Shown here piece by piece: positions 46,326 through 54,814 of a stretch of 59,968 nt of DNA. The notes below the pieces were generated by a model. That model was not told the origin of the DNA. It searched no databases and worked only from the letters and a program-made list of their open reading frames with translations. A program made the position numbers and the translations under genes. The first letter of the stretch is position 1; each line of letters opens with the position of its first letter. Source of the DNA: a virus. Location: positions 1 to 59,968 of the IMG/VR virus record IMGVR_UViG_3300034071_001219; one strand, written 5' to 3'.

Positions 46326-46893
46326 TTTTTGACCTCCAGGTAGTCCATTGTACATCTTCATTTGGTATCCATCCACATTTAAATTTCATTACCATATTTT
46401 GATGAGATGATTTCCACTTTTCATTTAAATTTGATGTAAGTTTATAATAACTTGGTTTTCCCATCTCAATCCATTTTTGATAGTAATAATCTGCCTTTTC
46501 CCAGATTTTTTTACTACTTTCATTTGAAGAAGGTATGTCCCAAGGAGATTTATTTTTATTTGGGTTATTCAGTTTCATATATTCAGAAACTAATTGCCTT
46601 GCTTTTTTTGATTGAGTTTTACATTTCATTCCTTTTGGATGCAATTTTCTATTACCAAAATTACCTTTGGAAAGTAGAACAACTGCATAGTTTAGTCCAG
46701 GATGACTTGGATAAATTTTAGATAATAATCTATGTGCCAATAAATGCTCTCTAAAAGTTAATTTTACCAGATTATCTACATTATCATCCCCACCCAGACA
46801 CTTTGGAACTATGTGGTGCATTTCACCAAGTTCTTCAGAGAAATTTATTTTACGACTTTCAATCAAAGAATTATATATTTTTTTATAATTCAT
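46315..46893 (-). CDS. HNH homing endonuclease between nrdA and nrdB
   Basis: LGEMHHIVPKCLGGDDNVDN ... LTFREHLLAHRLL is an HNH core (HHIVPK, N, H). 192 aa. Sits exactly in the nrdA-nrdB gap, the same place as T4 mobE-type endonucleases. Ends 11 nt into nrdB. No late box lies in the gap; a TGCTATAAT extended -10 (about 46923-46931) may drive it and nrdB. Confidence 0.85.
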   Translation of the reverse strand: MNYKKIYNSLIESRKINFSEELGEMHHIVPKCLGGDDNVDNLVKLTFREHLLAHRLLSKIYPSHPGLNYAVVLLSKGNFGNRKLHPKGMKCKTQSKKARQLVSEYMKLNNPNKNKSPWDIPSSNESSKKIWEKADYYYQKWIEMGKPSYYKLTSNLNEKWKSSHQNMVMKFKCGWIPNEDVQWTTWRSKNAV

Positions 46894-46956
46894 TGTTTTT
46901 AGAAATTGAAATTTTCATCTCTTTGAATTATAGCACACACATAGTATTTACTCCAG

Positions 46957-49254
46957 TCAAATTTTACAACTTTCGCAATCTTCCTCTTCGGCACCAGAAA
47001 GTTCTTGAAGAAGTGATTGAAGATTAGGTTTTTCCTCAACTACTTCATCAGTTTTAATATCATAAGTGTTTTGATAGTATGCTGTTTTCCAACCATAGCG
47101 ATAACAGTTCAAAAAGTCTTGTGCCATCACGGACACTGGAACTTCATTATCATCATAATTTTCTGGATTATAAGACCAGTTTCCACTAATCGCTTGGTCA
47201 AAGAATTTTTGCATCATGGCAACAACATTAATATAACCACGATTAGATTTCATATCCCAAAGAAGAGTATAATTGTTCTTAAGTGTATGATACTGCGGAA
47301 CGATCTGTTTAAGTGGTCCTTTTTTACTTTTCTTAATGGACAGGAATCCACGAGGAGGTTCGATTCCATTTGTTGCGTTTGACACAACGGAACTGCTCTC
47401 CGATGGCATCTGTGCGGACAGTGTTGAGTGCCTGAGACCATGTTCCAAGATAGATGCTCTAAGAGTTTCCCAATCATGCTGCAATGGAATAGAAGAAATT
47501 TCGTCTACATCAGTTTTGTATGTGTCAATAGGAAGAATGCCATCTGCATATTTTGTACGACCAAAGTATTCGCAGTGCCCTTTTTCTTTAGCAAGTTGAT
47601 TAGAAGATTTTAGTAAGTAATATTGAAATGATTCCGAAAGACCATGGACGGCATTCCATGCTTCCTGAGAATCATAATTGTACCCAAGTTTTGCCAAATA
47701 ATGCGCAAGACCAATAAACCCTACACCAAGAGAACGACGTGCCTTGGTGGCGATTTCTGCCGCCACTACGGGATAATTTTGATAGTCAATTAATTCATCC
47801 AAACCACGAACAGAAAGGTCACAAAGTTCCTCAAGTTCTTCATCGGATTTTACTTTACCAACATTAATAGCAGAAAGAATGCAGAGAGCAATTTCACCCA
47901 TTTCATCGTCAATATGCTGAAGTGGGTCAGTAGGTAGAGTAATCTCTTGGCAAAGATTACTCATATTGACTTTATCCTTAAAAGAAGAATGAGAATTGCA
48001 GTGGTCAATATTCATAATGTAAATTCGACCCGTTTCCGCACGTTCTTTAAGAAGGTTAAGGATGAGTTCTTGTGCCCTAACAGTTTTTTTCTTAATGGAC
48101 GAATCTTTCTCATATTGTAAGTAGAGAGCATCAAACTCAGGGAATCCAAAACTATCATAAAGTCCAGGGACATCATGCGGAGAGAAAAGCGTAATCTCAC
48201 CATCTTGAATGAATCTTTCATAAAACAACTTACTAATTTGAATGGAATAATCAAGTTTACGAACACGATTATCTTCAGTTCCTTTGTTATTTTTTAATAC
48301 CAGGATGTCTTCTATCTCTTGGTGCCAGATTGGGAAGTGGACCGTTGCGCTTCCGCCTCGTATGCCATTTTGCGTACAGCAACGGACAGTCGCTTCAAAC
48401 TTTTTGAGAAACGGTACAACGCCAGTGTGCTGGACTTCACCGCCTCTAATTTTACTGTTGATGCCACGGATGCGACCTGCGTTGATACCGATTCCCGCCC
48501 TTTGTGCAACATACCTGCCGATAGCCATATCAGAACTAAAGATGCTATCGAGGGTGTCATCAACATCAACAAGAACACAGCTAGCAAATTGTCGAAGTGG
48601 AGTTCTAACCCCTGCCATGATAGGTGTGGGAATGTTGATTTTGTGTTTTGAGATTGCGTCATAATACCTCTTGACATAAGAGAGTCTTGTTTCTTTTGGA
48701 TACTCTGCAAAGATAGTCAGAGCAATCATCATGTACATAAACTGTGGTGTTTCATATACACCACCGTTACTTCTATCTTGCACAAGGTACTTGTCAACGA
48801 CTTGACGTAGACCTGCATAAGTGAACAAATAGTCACGATCATGATCAATATAAGAATTGACCTTATAAATTTCTTCCTTTGAATACTTGTTGAAAACATC
48901 ACTATCATAGACTTCAGAGTTAACACAATTGTAGATGTGGTCTTCAAAGGAAGGAAGTTCCTTCATTTTTCCATAAAGTTGCTTACGAACCGCAAAAAGA
49001 AGTAAACGGGCAGCAACATATTGATAATTTGGATGATCTAAATCAATCAAATCTGAAGCACTACGAATTAAGATTTCTTGAATTTCGCCAGTAGTGATTC
49101 CATCATAAAATTGAATGCCAGAGGTCATCTCAACTTGACTCGCTGAGACTCCTGCAAGACCCCTACACGCCTCTTCAACCATCAAATGCATCTTGTCTAG
49201 GTCAAGAGATTCAATTCGACCATCACGCTTTTTAACTTTTGTACCGTTGCTCAT
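46957..49254 (-). CDS. nrdA: Ribonucleotide reductase class Ia alpha subunit
   Basis: Catalytic subunit. N-terminal ATP-cone-like start (TKVKKRDGRIESLDLDKMHL), FASCVLVDVDDTLDSIF, SNLCQEITLPTDP, SALMPSESSSVVSNATNG-type active-site loop (AQMPSESSSVVSNATNGIEP), and C-terminal redox Cys pair EEDCESCKI. 765 aa from the ATG at 49254, which overlaps the primase stop (ATGA); the longer frame starts with TTG. Confidence 0.95.
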   Translation of the reverse strand: MSNGTKVKKRDGRIESLDLDKMHLMVEEACRGLAGVSASQVEMTSGIQFYDGITTGEIQEILIRSASDLIDLDHPNYQYVAARLLLFAVRKQLYGKMKELPSFEDHIYNCVNSEVYDSDVFNKYSKEEIYKVNSYIDHDRDYLFTYAGLRQVVDKYLVQDRSNGGVYETPQFMYMMIALTIFAEYPKETRLSYVKRYYDAISKHKINIPTPIMAGVRTPLRQFASCVLVDVDDTLDSIFSSDMAIGRYVAQRAGIGINAGRIRGINSKIRGGEVQHTGVVPFLKKFEATVRCCTQNGIRGGSATVHFPIWHQEIEDILVLKNNKGTEDNRVRKLDYSIQISKLFYERFIQDGEITLFSPHDVPGLYDSFGFPEFDALYLQYEKDSSIKKKTVRAQELILNLLKERAETGRIYIMNIDHCNSHSSFKDKVNMSNLCQEITLPTDPLQHIDDEMGEIALCILSAINVGKVKSDEELEELCDLSVRGLDELIDYQNYPVVAAEIATKARRSLGVGFIGLAHYLAKLGYNYDSQEAWNAVHGLSESFQYYLLKSSNQLAKEKGHCEYFGRTKYADGILPIDTYKTDVDEISSIPLQHDWETLRASILEHGLRHSTLSAQMPSESSSVVSNATNGIEPPRGFLSIKKSKKGPLKQIVPQYHTLKNNYTLLWDMKSNRGYINVVAMMQKFFDQAISGNWSYNPENYDDNEVPVSVMAQDFLNCYRYGWKTAYYQNTYDIKTDEVVEEKPNLQSLLQELSGAEEEDCESCKI

Positions 49255-50219
49255 ATTTTCTTCCAAGTAGTAAATTTAAGTTTTGCTTCTAATCCAGAGT
49301 AAGTATTTAATTCTATCACGGACTGCACATCCAGTCCAGATAGAACCATATCATTAATGTCTTTTTCTTTTATTGTCGAAGGCCAGATGACAACTTTTTG
49401 TCCATTTTCAATAACACGGGAAATTCTTGATAAGATTTCTGAATTACGTGGTTCGTTATCGTATATCCAAACACAATTGCCAATACCCCACTTAGTAATA
49501 TCACCGTCAGCTCCACAAAGAGCAATCGAGTTGCGAATGAAAAATGAATCGAAGGGACCTTCGGTGATGTAGATAATTTCACTTTTTTTGACTTTATCAA
49601 GACCATAGATTTTTGGTGCGTCATCTTCAAGCATTATAGTAATGTATTTAACTTTACTGAGACCAAGTGCTCTTCCTTGAAATCCGACTAGATTATTTTG
49701 ATAGAATAAAGGAATGATAATCCTTGGTTCATCTTTATCTACACTATCGAATGTTGGTCGAAGAGAATTAGTCCACTCTTTAAATTTTTCAGTGTAATAA
49801 TAGTTATCTGGGTTTAATTTTCTACTCTCCAGATACTTTTTTGCATAAAGATTTGATGATGCTTTAGGCAAATCCATCTTCTGTTTAAATTTTGGTGCTT
49901 CAAAATTAAATACAGGGTCTTCTACAGTAAAGTTTTTTCCAGTATGACCCTCTTTAAATTTTTCGAAAGTGTATTGTTTATAAATTATTGGATCAATTTG
50001 CTTTAAAAAATTATTAAATGACATATTAACTCCACAATTATGGCATTTAAAATTTGTATTATTCTTTACTTGATAAAGATATCCTCTTGCTTTGTTTTTA
50101 TTCTTTTGAGAGTCTCCACAAATAGGACAACGAAAATTATAAAGATTATGCTTTACCTTTTTAAACTTTTGAAATCTGGAAGAAACCAAATTGATGTATT
50201 TAACATCAACAAAATCCAT
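49251..50219 (-). CDS. 61: DNA primase, T4 gp61-like
   Basis: Makes RNA primers with the gp41 helicase. N-terminal zinc-finger FRCPICGDSQKNKNKARGYL ... FKCHNCGVNMSF (C-x2-C ... C-x2-C), then a Toprim domain (YITEGPFDSFF with the catalytic Glu, IYDNEPRN with the acidic pair). 322 aa, usual for gp61. Confidence 0.9.
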   Translation of the reverse strand: MDFVDVKYINLVSSRFQKFKKVKHNLYNFRCPICGDSQKNKNKARGYLYQVKNNTNFKCHNCGVNMSFNNFLKQIDPIIYKQYTFEKFKEGHTGKNFTVEDPVFNFEAPKFKQKMDLPKASSNLYAKKYLESRKLNPDNYYYTEKFKEWTNSLRPTFDSVDKDEPRIIIPLFYQNNLVGFQGRALGLSKVKYITIMLEDDAPKIYGLDKVKKSEIIYITEGPFDSFFIRNSIALCGADGDITKWGIGNCVWIYDNEPRNSEILSRISRVIENGQKVVIWPSTIKEKDINDMVLSGLDVQSVIELNTYSGLEAKLKFTTWKKI

Positions 50220-50243
50220 AACAATAAACTGAGGAATCTAATT

Positions 50244-50271
50244 ATTCTACCAGATTACTGTGTCTTGTCAA
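50244..50271 (-). promoter_or_regulatory. Sigma70-type promoter for primase-nrdA
   Basis: TTGACA (50266-50271), 16-bp spacer, TAGAAT (50244-50249), 25 nt before the primase ATG; starts the replication unit. Confidence 0.65.
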
Positions 50272-50275
50272 TACA

Positions 50276-50310
50276 CAAAACGGTTATAAGTCCTGTCCAT
50301 TTTATAACCG
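50276..50310 (-). terminator. Terminator between the virion-gene unit and the primase unit
   Basis: CGGTTATAA/TTATAACCG stem (50281-50289, 50302-50310) followed by TTTTG on the minus strand. The rest of 50311-50389 shows no gene. Confidence 0.6.
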
Positions 50311-50389
50311 AATTTGTGATTTTTTGAAGAGAGTAAATTGACGTTTTGTTTTTAGTTTTCACTGGCATCTTGTGCCAACACTAAGTTAT

Positions 50390-50815
50390 TTATTTTTTTA
50401 TTTGTTCTATTGCACCAAAGTTATGATTTGATGAAAAGAAAGAAATTGTGGGAGGAACAAACTTAAGGAAAATTGCAATAACTGCCAATCCACCCAATAT
50501 TTGCCACCTAAACTTAGAAAGACCTTCTACCTTTTCCTCAACATTATCTATTCTTTCACTTAACTCTTTACTAATATCCTCATGCTGCTGCTTTGACGTT
50601 TCTTTAATATCTTCAATCATTCTAACAATTAGGTTATCGGTTCTATTACACTGCTCAATCTTTTCATTATGAACGGCAAGCATTTGACTGATATTTTGAC
50701 TTGTCTCACCAATTTTTTGAATTGCGGTATCAATCCTTTCCATCATCTGCTCATACACAGACAACCTTTCTTCCAATATTGCTATTTTTGTGTCGGTAGA
50801 TGATGGTTGGAACAT
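50390..50815 (-). CDS. Coiled-coil protein with C-terminal membrane helix, 141 aa
   Basis: A long coiled coil (TKIAILEERLSVYEQMMERI ... IDNVEEKVEGLSKF) then one transmembrane helix (WQILGGLAVIAIFLKFVPP). This is the XhlA/spanin-like layout of phage membrane proteins. It ends the small-gene run after the virion proteins. A lysis-accessory role is possible. Confidence 0.65.
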   Translation of the reverse strand: MFQPSSTDTKIAILEERLSVYEQMMERIDTAIQKIGETSQNISQMLAVHNEKIEQCNRTDNLIVRMIEDIKETSKQQHEDISKELSERIDNVEEKVEGLSKFRWQILGGLAVIAIFLKFVPPTISFFSSNHNFGAIEQIKK

Positions 50816-50816
50816 T

Positions 50817-51023
50817 TTATTTTTTCTGCCAACGTTTACGAGAACCTGGAGGAAGTTTAATTTGTGGACCTTTTCTTTTTTTCAATCCCATAACAGGGTC
50901 AAATCCAGCAACAGGTCCTTTTGAATCCGCAGAACCAGAAAAACCACCTTGGGAACCTGATGCATTTGCAACCATTTCCTCTCTAATGATAGAAATTATC
51001 CAACCAAGTTTTTTAGATTCCAT
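50817..51023 (-). CDS. Small protein, Gly/Lys-rich, 68 aa
   Basis: Helical start MESKKLGWIISIIREEMVAN, then a flexible Gly/Ser region and a basic tail (LKKRKGPQIKLPPGSRKRW). Overlaps the preceding gene by 11 nt. Unknown. Confidence 0.62.
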   Translation of the reverse strand: MESKKLGWIISIIREEMVANASGSQGGFSGSADSKGPVAGFDPVMGLKKRKGPQIKLPPGSRKRWQKK

Positions 51024-51396
51024 TGTAGATTTTATTAAGTTCTGATAAACATTTCAAATCAACTTGTATGTTATGAATGGATGATTTTGGATATTCGGGA
51101 AGTCTATTTAAAAAAATAATAAAACTTTTTAACGATGACCACATCTCCCTCTCTATCTTAAAAAATAACATCGGAGTCGCTGCCTCACCAAATATATTAT
51201 AAAGAATAGTAAAATGATTAAGTAGAAGGTGAGTTTTTAATTCACCTTCTCTTTTATATCTTTTTAACAATCTTTTTATATATTTAAAATGATTCAAATC
51301 CTTCTCAAAGTCTTCTTTAGTAACGGCTTGAGGATTTTCATAATGTTTAATTGCAAATAAAAGAAAGTTATCTTCATTCAATTCATTAAAAATCAT
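51013..51396 (-). CDS. Conserved helical protein, 127 aa
   Basis: MIFNELNEDNFLLFAIKHYE then HLLLNHFTILYNIFGEAATP and WSSLKSFIIFLNRLPE: all-helical, of a type common to many T4-like phages. Lies next to virion genes. No activity visible. Confidence 0.68.
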   Translation of the reverse strand: MIFNELNEDNFLLFAIKHYENPQAVTKEDFEKDLNHFKYIKRLLKRYKREGELKTHLLLNHFTILYNIFGEAATPMLFFKIEREMWSSLKSFIIFLNRLPEYPKSSIHNIQVDLKCLSELNKIYNGI

Positions 51397-51403
51397 AAAT
51401 TAA

Positions 51404-52177
51404 TCAATCTAGTGGATTAGCATCATATAATGGAGTATTTCCCGTTGTAATTCCAGACATTGCAACGAGAACTTCAGTTTTAACTCTCATCTCACCTTCA
51501 CATCCCATATAAGTTGTAACACCAACCCAACCTTGATGTGTTAAAGCAAATCTTGTTCCTTGAGCTGCATCAATTCCAGCATCAGCTACGCCATAAACAG
51601 ACTTTGCGTAACCATTAGAAAGTCTCCTAAAGGTTAGAGTGTCTCCAGTGCTGATTCCAGCACTGATTGTAGAAGCAAGAGAAATTGTAGTTGCTCCAAT
51701 AGTACTAATCACAATACTACTACCACCATTCACTAAAGCATCCCCAACTACTAATCCTGTTGCTCCAGTAGTAGCAACAACTGGAATTATATTTGTACCA
51801 ATTCCAGCATTTGTTGTTGCAGTTCCAACATAAGGAATGGAAACAAAGGTTGCAGCAGCAATATTAGCAGCACTAAATGAATTATCATGAACTGTATACT
51901 TAGGAAGTTCGCTAATATCAAACTGAACTCCAGAAATTGTAGCACCACTTAATCCTGTGGTAGAAGCAATAGAAAGTTGAGTTGTGCTTGCAATTCCCAC
52001 AATAACGGCATCGCCATAAAAAGTTCCAGTTCTGCTGCCAAAACGAATTACATCTCCAGTTGCAGCAGCACCAACTTGACCAAAGGTAGTTCCACTACCA
52101 GTAACAACTAAAGTTGTATAATCTAAAGAAACTGTACCACCAGAACCTTTAGCATCATTATTTCCCCAGAGTGCCAT
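51404..52177 (-). CDS. Virion structural protein, beta-rich, 257 aa
   Basis: MALWGNNDAKGSGGTVSLDY is the start of a recurrent cyanomyovirus virion protein; the rest is repetitive Thr/Gly/Ile beta strands. Late box TATAAATA 34 nt upstream. Likely neck, tail or head decoration, place unknown. Confidence 0.75.
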   Translation of the reverse strand: MALWGNNDAKGSGGTVSLDYTTLVVTGSGTTFGQVGAAATGDVIRFGSRTGTFYGDAVIVGIASTTQLSIASTTGLSGATISGVQFDISELPKYTVHDNSFSAANIAAATFVSIPYVGTATTNAGIGTNIIPVVATTGATGLVVGDALVNGGSSIVISTIGATTISLASTISAGISTGDTLTFRRLSNGYAKSVYGVADAGIDAAQGTRFALTHQGWVGVTTYMGCEGEMRVKTEVLVAMSGITTGNTPLYDANPLD

Positions 52178-52210
52178 GTTCTTTCTTCCGTAAAAAATAT
52201 TTGCTAATTA

Positions 52211-52218
52211 TATTTATA
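52211..52218 (-). promoter_or_regulatory. Late promoter box TATAAATA
   Basis: Exact late box; its first T is the last T of a terminator T-tract. 34 nt from the 52177 ATG. Confidence 0.75.
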
Positions 52219-52250
52219 AAAAAAGGAGACCTTTACTTTTTGTCTCCTTT
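52218..52250 (-). terminator. Intrinsic terminator after the two small membrane genes
   Basis: AAAGGAGAC/GTCTCCTTT stem (52222-52230, 52242-52250) and TTTTTTT, overlapping the end of the 54-aa gene. Confidence 0.8.
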
Positions 52251-52397
52251 AAGTAAAACAACTCTCAAAAAGTTATTTGTAAGATCCAATAATCCATTTT
52301 CTTCAAATCTTTTTGTTTTTGCTAGCCATTCAGATATGGTTAACAATAAACCCAGTATAATGGTTACTCCCCAATTAGTTACAAAGCAAGTAATCAT
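52233..52397 (-). CDS. Small membrane protein, 54 aa
   Basis: MITCFVTNWGVTIILGLLLT, one transmembrane helix, then a charged amphipathic part (EWLAKTKRFEENGLLDLTNN). ATGA overlap with the gene before it. Confidence 0.65.
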   Translation of the reverse strand: MITCFVTNWGVTIILGLLLTISEWLAKTKRFEENGLLDLTNNFLRVVLLKGDKK

Positions 52398-52567
52398 GCT
52401 TGTGGTGTAAAGAGTTTATCTTTAACCAAAGTCAAAACTACATCATCAATACTATTGTCAGTTGATTTTACATACTTTGTCAAAAGTTCAATAACAAGAT
52501 TCTTAACTGCTGGATGTGTCGCAATCGAAATAAGAAGTGGTTTTACCACTGCTACTACTGCAGACAT
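52394..52567 (-). CDS. Small helical protein, 57 aa
   Basis: MSAVVAVVKPLLISIATHPA then VKNLVIELLTKYVKSTDNSI. Hydrophobic N-terminal half, acidic C-terminal half. With the next gene it fills what otherwise looks like a 430-nt gap. Confidence 0.65.
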   Translation of the reverse strand: MSAVVAVVKPLLISIATHPAVKNLVIELLTKYVKSTDNSIDDVVLTLVKDKLFTPQA

Positions 52568-52605
52568 AATGACCCCCGTAAAAGAGTATTCAGATTATTT
52601 AGGAA

Positions 52606-54801
52606 TCAATCAGTTTCTAAAGGAAGTTTTCCTTGTCTCTGAAGATTAAGTTTTTGTTTTTGGAGTTGTTGTTGCCTTTGTTGCACCATTTTCAAATTTG
52701 TATATTTCTGTCTTTCAATTGCAGTATCAAGTGGTTTTTCTTTTGGTTGCGGTTGAGTCTTTGGTTGCAGTTCCATTGCCTGCTCTGCAATTTTCTTTGC
52801 AATCTTTGTGGCAGTTGCATACATCACTTCCTTACCACGACCAGGATATCTCTTTTCAAAATCTGCCGACTTATCTTTCATCGACTTTACAAGTCTTTCC
52901 TTTTCTTTAGTTTCAGCAGAACTTAAAGTTTTTTCAGAAAGTTGAGTTTCTTCTTTAGTAACTGCTGCTTTTAGTTTATCAAGTGTATTCATTCTATAAG
53001 CGTCCTTTCCAGTTTTTTTCTTTATTTGTCTTGATGCTCTTTCTTCACCCTCTTCACGACCAAGAACTCTCATCCTTTCTCTATAAGTAGCAGTTCCTTT
53101 GTCCCATTTTTTATTTAAAACTTCCCTGTCTTTTTCCGCAGCATTTTTATAGGCAAGCATCTTCCTCGTAGAAAGTTCATCAATTTGCTGAACTTGCTCA
53201 CTTCTAATATCAGCAAGCAAACTATCTAACTTTGATTTTTTCTTTTTCTTTGCAGTTGATGCTGCAGCAGGTGCTTTTGCTTTTGGTGCTGCTGCCTTTT
53301 TAGTTGTTGCTTTTGGTGGAGTTGTAGCACTACCCTCCCAAGGATCAGAAGGTTTTTCTACTTTTTTTGTTTCTGGTTTTGATTTTACAGATCCCACTTT
53401 CTCAACACTACCTACACCAGCACCATTATAAGTTTTAGCAGTTCTTACTCCAGATTTTGAATGTACTTTGCTTGGACTTTTTTTATCCATTTTACGAGCA
53501 ATTCCAAGTGCTCCTTTAGCAACTTTTTTAGCACCTTTTGCAACTACATCTCTCAATCCAGACTTTAGAGATGACGCAATTCTTCTTGCCGCAGTAGGTC
53601 TTTCCGATTTTTCAGATCCTTTATATCTTATTCTATGAAGTTCTGATTTCACTGCAGATTTTACTTTTTGCAGTCTATCTTTTTTGATACTGGTATCATG
53701 CCCATAAGTTACTTTTGCTTCATTTATAACAGAAGAAGAAATCTCAATTGATTCCAATAATGCATTTTCAACATTATTCAAATCATATCCCTCATCCAAG
53801 CACTCTTGGAAAAATTCTTCCAGAACTTGCTCTATTAAATTATTGGACAATAAAAAGATTTCAGACTCTGAAAGATTATCAAAAATACAATTAGGATTTT
53901 CAACCTCAATCATCTCAATAAGTTCACCCCCAAGGTTTTCCACTGCTTCAGTAATTGACGGATTAATTACAATTTTATTTTTTACTTCCTTTTCTTTAAT
54001 TTTTTCAGTGCCCGTTTCTTTCTTAGTAATATCACTAACTTCAATTAAATCATTTCTCCAATTAGAAAAACTTTCCTTAGCAATTACTTTACCACGAACT
54101 TTTCTACGATTCTTTAGATATGAATCCGACTTATCTACATCACCATCATTATCAATATCATCATCCTCTTTACCAACAGGATCTAGTGCTTCTTTTACTT
54201 TCTTCCTTTTAAACTTACCAGAAACTTCTCCTTCTTCCCAACCCTTTCCATCTCCATCATCATCCCACCAACGCTTTTCTCTCTTTTCTTCTTCTTTAAT
54301 TCCTCTTTTTTCTCTCATCGCCTTTGCTTTAGCAAGAGTTCTTTCTCTTGCAGCATCACGCTCAGATTGTGAAATATCAATATCGGTTAGAGCACCAACT
54401 CTTTCTGCAGGTTTTCCAGGAACTGCAGATTCTCCCATTGCTTTTTGCTTACGGAGTTTCTTTAGATTCTTAGTTTTATCTGCAGAGTAGTTACTATCAT
54501 CACCCTCAGGGTCTACAGCACTACGATGTCTTGTACTTCTTTCTTGATCATCCAGTTTTGAACGCATTCTCTTTGCTTCATCTGGAGAATATGTTCTACC
54601 ACTGTTATACCATTCTTTACCTTCGTGTCCTCTACCTCTAGCTTCAGCACTTTTCTCTTTTCCAGCAAGACTTCTTCTGCGCTTTTTGAACGCTGCTTTA
54701 TCAAGAGGAGTTTCAATATTTCCTGGTCTTACACCTTCTTCAACAGATGCAACCTGTTCCAGATAAATTCTGGAGATATCATTTATAGGATTTGTAGGCA
54801 T
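52606..54801 (-). CDS. Large charged virion-type protein, 731 aa
   Basis: Starts MPTNPINDISRIYLEQVASV, then a long Lys/Glu/Arg-rich body. It contains DDDGDGKGWEEGE and DDIDNDGDVDKSDSYL, EF-hand-like acidic segments often seen in these proteins, and KKLRKQKAMGE (residues about 119-129), which recurs at the C-terminus of the 325-aa protein (57477-58454). Largely disordered/helical. Probably an internal head or scaffold protein; late box 34 nt upstream. Confidence 0.65.
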   Translation of the reverse strand: MPTNPINDISRIYLEQVASVEEGVRPGNIETPLDKAAFKKRRRSLAGKEKSAEARGRGHEGKEWYNSGRTYSPDEAKRMRSKLDDQERSTRHRSAVDPEGDDSNYSADKTKNLKKLRKQKAMGESAVPGKPAERVGALTDIDISQSERDAARERTLAKAKAMREKRGIKEEEKREKRWWDDDGDGKGWEEGEVSGKFKRKKVKEALDPVGKEDDDIDNDGDVDKSDSYLKNRRKVRGKVIAKESFSNWRNDLIEVSDITKKETGTEKIKEKEVKNKIVINPSITEAVENLGGELIEMIEVENPNCIFDNLSESEIFLLSNNLIEQVLEEFFQECLDEGYDLNNVENALLESIEISSSVINEAKVTYGHDTSIKKDRLQKVKSAVKSELHRIRYKGSEKSERPTAARRIASSLKSGLRDVVAKGAKKVAKGALGIARKMDKKSPSKVHSKSGVRTAKTYNGAGVGSVEKVGSVKSKPETKKVEKPSDPWEGSATTPPKATTKKAAAPKAKAPAAASTAKKKKKSKLDSLLADIRSEQVQQIDELSTRKMLAYKNAAEKDREVLNKKWDKGTATYRERMRVLGREEGEERASRQIKKKTGKDAYRMNTLDKLKAAVTKEETQLSEKTLSSAETKEKERLVKSMKDKSADFEKRYPGRGKEVMYATATKIAKKIAEQAMELQPKTQPQPKEKPLDTAIERQKYTNLKMVQQRQQQLQKQKLNLQRQGKLPLETD

Positions 54802-54814
54802 CTCAATTAAGAAC

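Noticed and set aside
46894-46956. Hairpin with late promoter before the nrdA-nrdB HNH gene, as for the other endonucleases
   Set aside because: Only 7-8 bp complementarities are present and there is no NATAAATA; an extended -10 is the only signal.
48284-48664. Long antisense ORFs over nrdA
   Set aside because: nrdA is intact with all active-site motifs, so frames opposite it are codon-bias shadows.
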